The notes beneath the pieces are model-generated. The model searched no databases, had not been told where the DNA came from, and saw only the letters and a list, made by a program, of their open reading frames with translations. From Whitmania pigra (taxonomy: Eukaryota; Annelida; Clitellata; Hirudinida; Haemopidae): a stretch of DNA of 64,000 bases. The position numbers and the translations under genes were made by a program. Shown piece after piece: positions 63,028 through 64,000 of this stretch (position 1 is its first letter; each line of letters begins with the position of its first letter). The stretch is taken from the NCBI GenBank assembly GCA_021613335.1, contig JAJTWR010000353.1, positions 378,501 through 442,500 on the forward strand. Reading direction: 5' to 3'.

Positions 63028-63110
63028 CACTGGTCTCAAAACTTTTCGGCCGCATTAATTACCGAACAATAGTTTGGAGGCCGACCACACACTCGAGGTC
63101 CAAATAAAAA
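63028..63110 (+). mobile_element. Possible hAT terminus fragment
   Basis: CACTGGTCTCAAAACTTTTC followed by GGCCGC and, further on, GGAGGCCGACCACAC resembles the start of hAT elements of the CAGTGGTCTCAAACTTTTTG...GGCCGC type. No partner end or duplication was found. Confidence 0.35.
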
Positions 63111-63189
63111 AGAATCAAAACGTAGATGTTTATAATAACTTTATTCAGTTATTATTTAATAACACATTGGCACAATACACATGAACACC

Positions 63190-64000
63190 TGCATTATTTC
63201 CTTTCTTAATTTCGACCTCCTTGCACTAACGGAAACCTGGATCCCCTCAGATGCACCCCAGGTAATCAAAGCCTATCCATGCTTCAATCACGTGACGATA
63301 ACCTGAAGAGCGTGCTGTCCAATAGTTCAACCAACCCGCGACTCCTGGCGCAACCTCAACAACATCTTACACTCTAACACATCTCACAACTAATCTCCAG
63401 ATGAATGTCTGCAGATGTTTTTTCAGTTTGGAGCGTTTTTCAAGGAGAAGGTTGATAAATTTCGAGCTTCTATATCCTCCAGCTTTTCCCAGGCTACTCT
63501 GCCTTGCAGGAGCCTTTTTTTGGCCCAGAATACATTTAATCCACTTACACCAGACGAGGTCTATAGAATGATCTCTTCCCTACCAAATAAGTCCTCCCCT
63601 CTCGATGTAACAGCGACGTCAGTGATCAAACGTTTATCCCTCACCTTTTCGCTTCTCATAGCAAAACTCGTCAACCTCTCTTTGAGTTACTACATATTTT
63701 CCACCACTCACAAGATAACACAGGTACTAACACTCTTCAAGAAACCTAATCTTGACCCACTCAATCCCACCAACTACAGGCCTATCTCTAACCTCACTAC
63801 CTTATCCAAAATAATGGAACGCATTGCTTTGCACTGCATTCGTCCTCATCTTTTATCAAACATTAACTATTCTAGTTACCAATCTGCTTATCGCAGTACT
63901 TATCCATACCATAGATAGCGTCACTTCAGCCAGCAAGAACGGATGCACAATATTGGTCACTCTTGACTTATCAGCAACTATCGACGACGAATTCGCCATA
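63190..64000 (+). mobile_element. CR1/L2-like non-LTR retrotransposon fragment (endonuclease stub and reverse transcriptase)
   Basis: A short endonuclease piece FDLLALTETWIPSDAP lies at about 63210-63257. After an internal deletion, RDSWRNLNNILH (near 63345) leads, past one stop, into the reverse transcriptase: FNPLTPDEVYRMISSLPNKS, LTLFKKPNLDPLNPTNYRPI with SNLTTLSKIMERI, and YQSAYR. The frame shifts near 63890 into TIDSVTSASKNGCTILVTLD with LSATIDD in place of the usual LDLSxAFD. Stops, frameshift and deletion make this a dead copy; it continues past the window. Confidence 0.85.

Overview
This is a piece of animal nuclear genome. Genes are split into many short exons by mostly 50-800 bp GT-AG introns, the DNA is AT-rich, and transposon relics and simple repeats are common. 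A Cys-loop acetylcholine receptor, a TIF1-type TRIM protein, a BCL11-type zinc-finger factor and a radial-spoke protein together point to a bilaterian invertebrate. The compact AT-rich structure would suit a tunicate-like genome, but the species cannot be fixed from the sequence. All gene models below were spliced by hand; seven of the complete coding models are exact multiples of three and match the known family length or domain order.

Layout, left to right: the 3' exons of an ANKRD40-like gene (+) converge on a complete MZB1-like ER protein gene (-). A complete EEF1D translation-factor gene (-) follows. A 3 kb Mutator-like (MULE) DNA transposon with about 147 bp inverted repeats sits about 560 bp upstream of the EEF1D start codon. 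After a repeat-rich gap, 10752-16729 (+) reads as one open spliced chain: signal peptide, TNF-receptor cysteine-rich region, one membrane helix, then two tandem CARD-like death-fold domains. A hAT element and a pogo-like element that itself contains another hAT lie in its introns. This TNFR-CARD-CARD architecture is the most unusual thing in the window.

A 21-exon puromycin-sensitive aminopeptidase (-) and LSM7 (+) are divergent neighbours. A 15-exon TRIM24/33/66-like gene (-; RING, B-boxes, coiled coil, polyQ, PHD, bromodomain) spans 24.3-33.2 kb. A possible small unknown gene starts at 33941 (+). About 12 kb without recognisable genes (34.4-46.5 kb), full of simple repeats arranged as complementary pairs, precedes the BCL11-like gene (+), consistent with a developmental regulator having a large regulatory region.

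Derlin-2 (+, ER-associated degradation) and RSPH3 (-, ciliary radial spoke) converge at 52 kb. An alpha-type nicotinic receptor subunit gene (-) occupies 56.8-60.6 kb and carries an apparent one-base frameshift in membrane helix M3. The last 3 kb hold a hAT relic with AGTAGTTAACTACT-type repeats, a decayed duplicate of part of RSPH3, and a CR1/L2-like non-LTR retrotransposon fragment running off the end. The genes are functionally unrelated, as is usual for animal chromosomes; MZB1 and Derlin share an ER quality-control theme only by coincidence of position.
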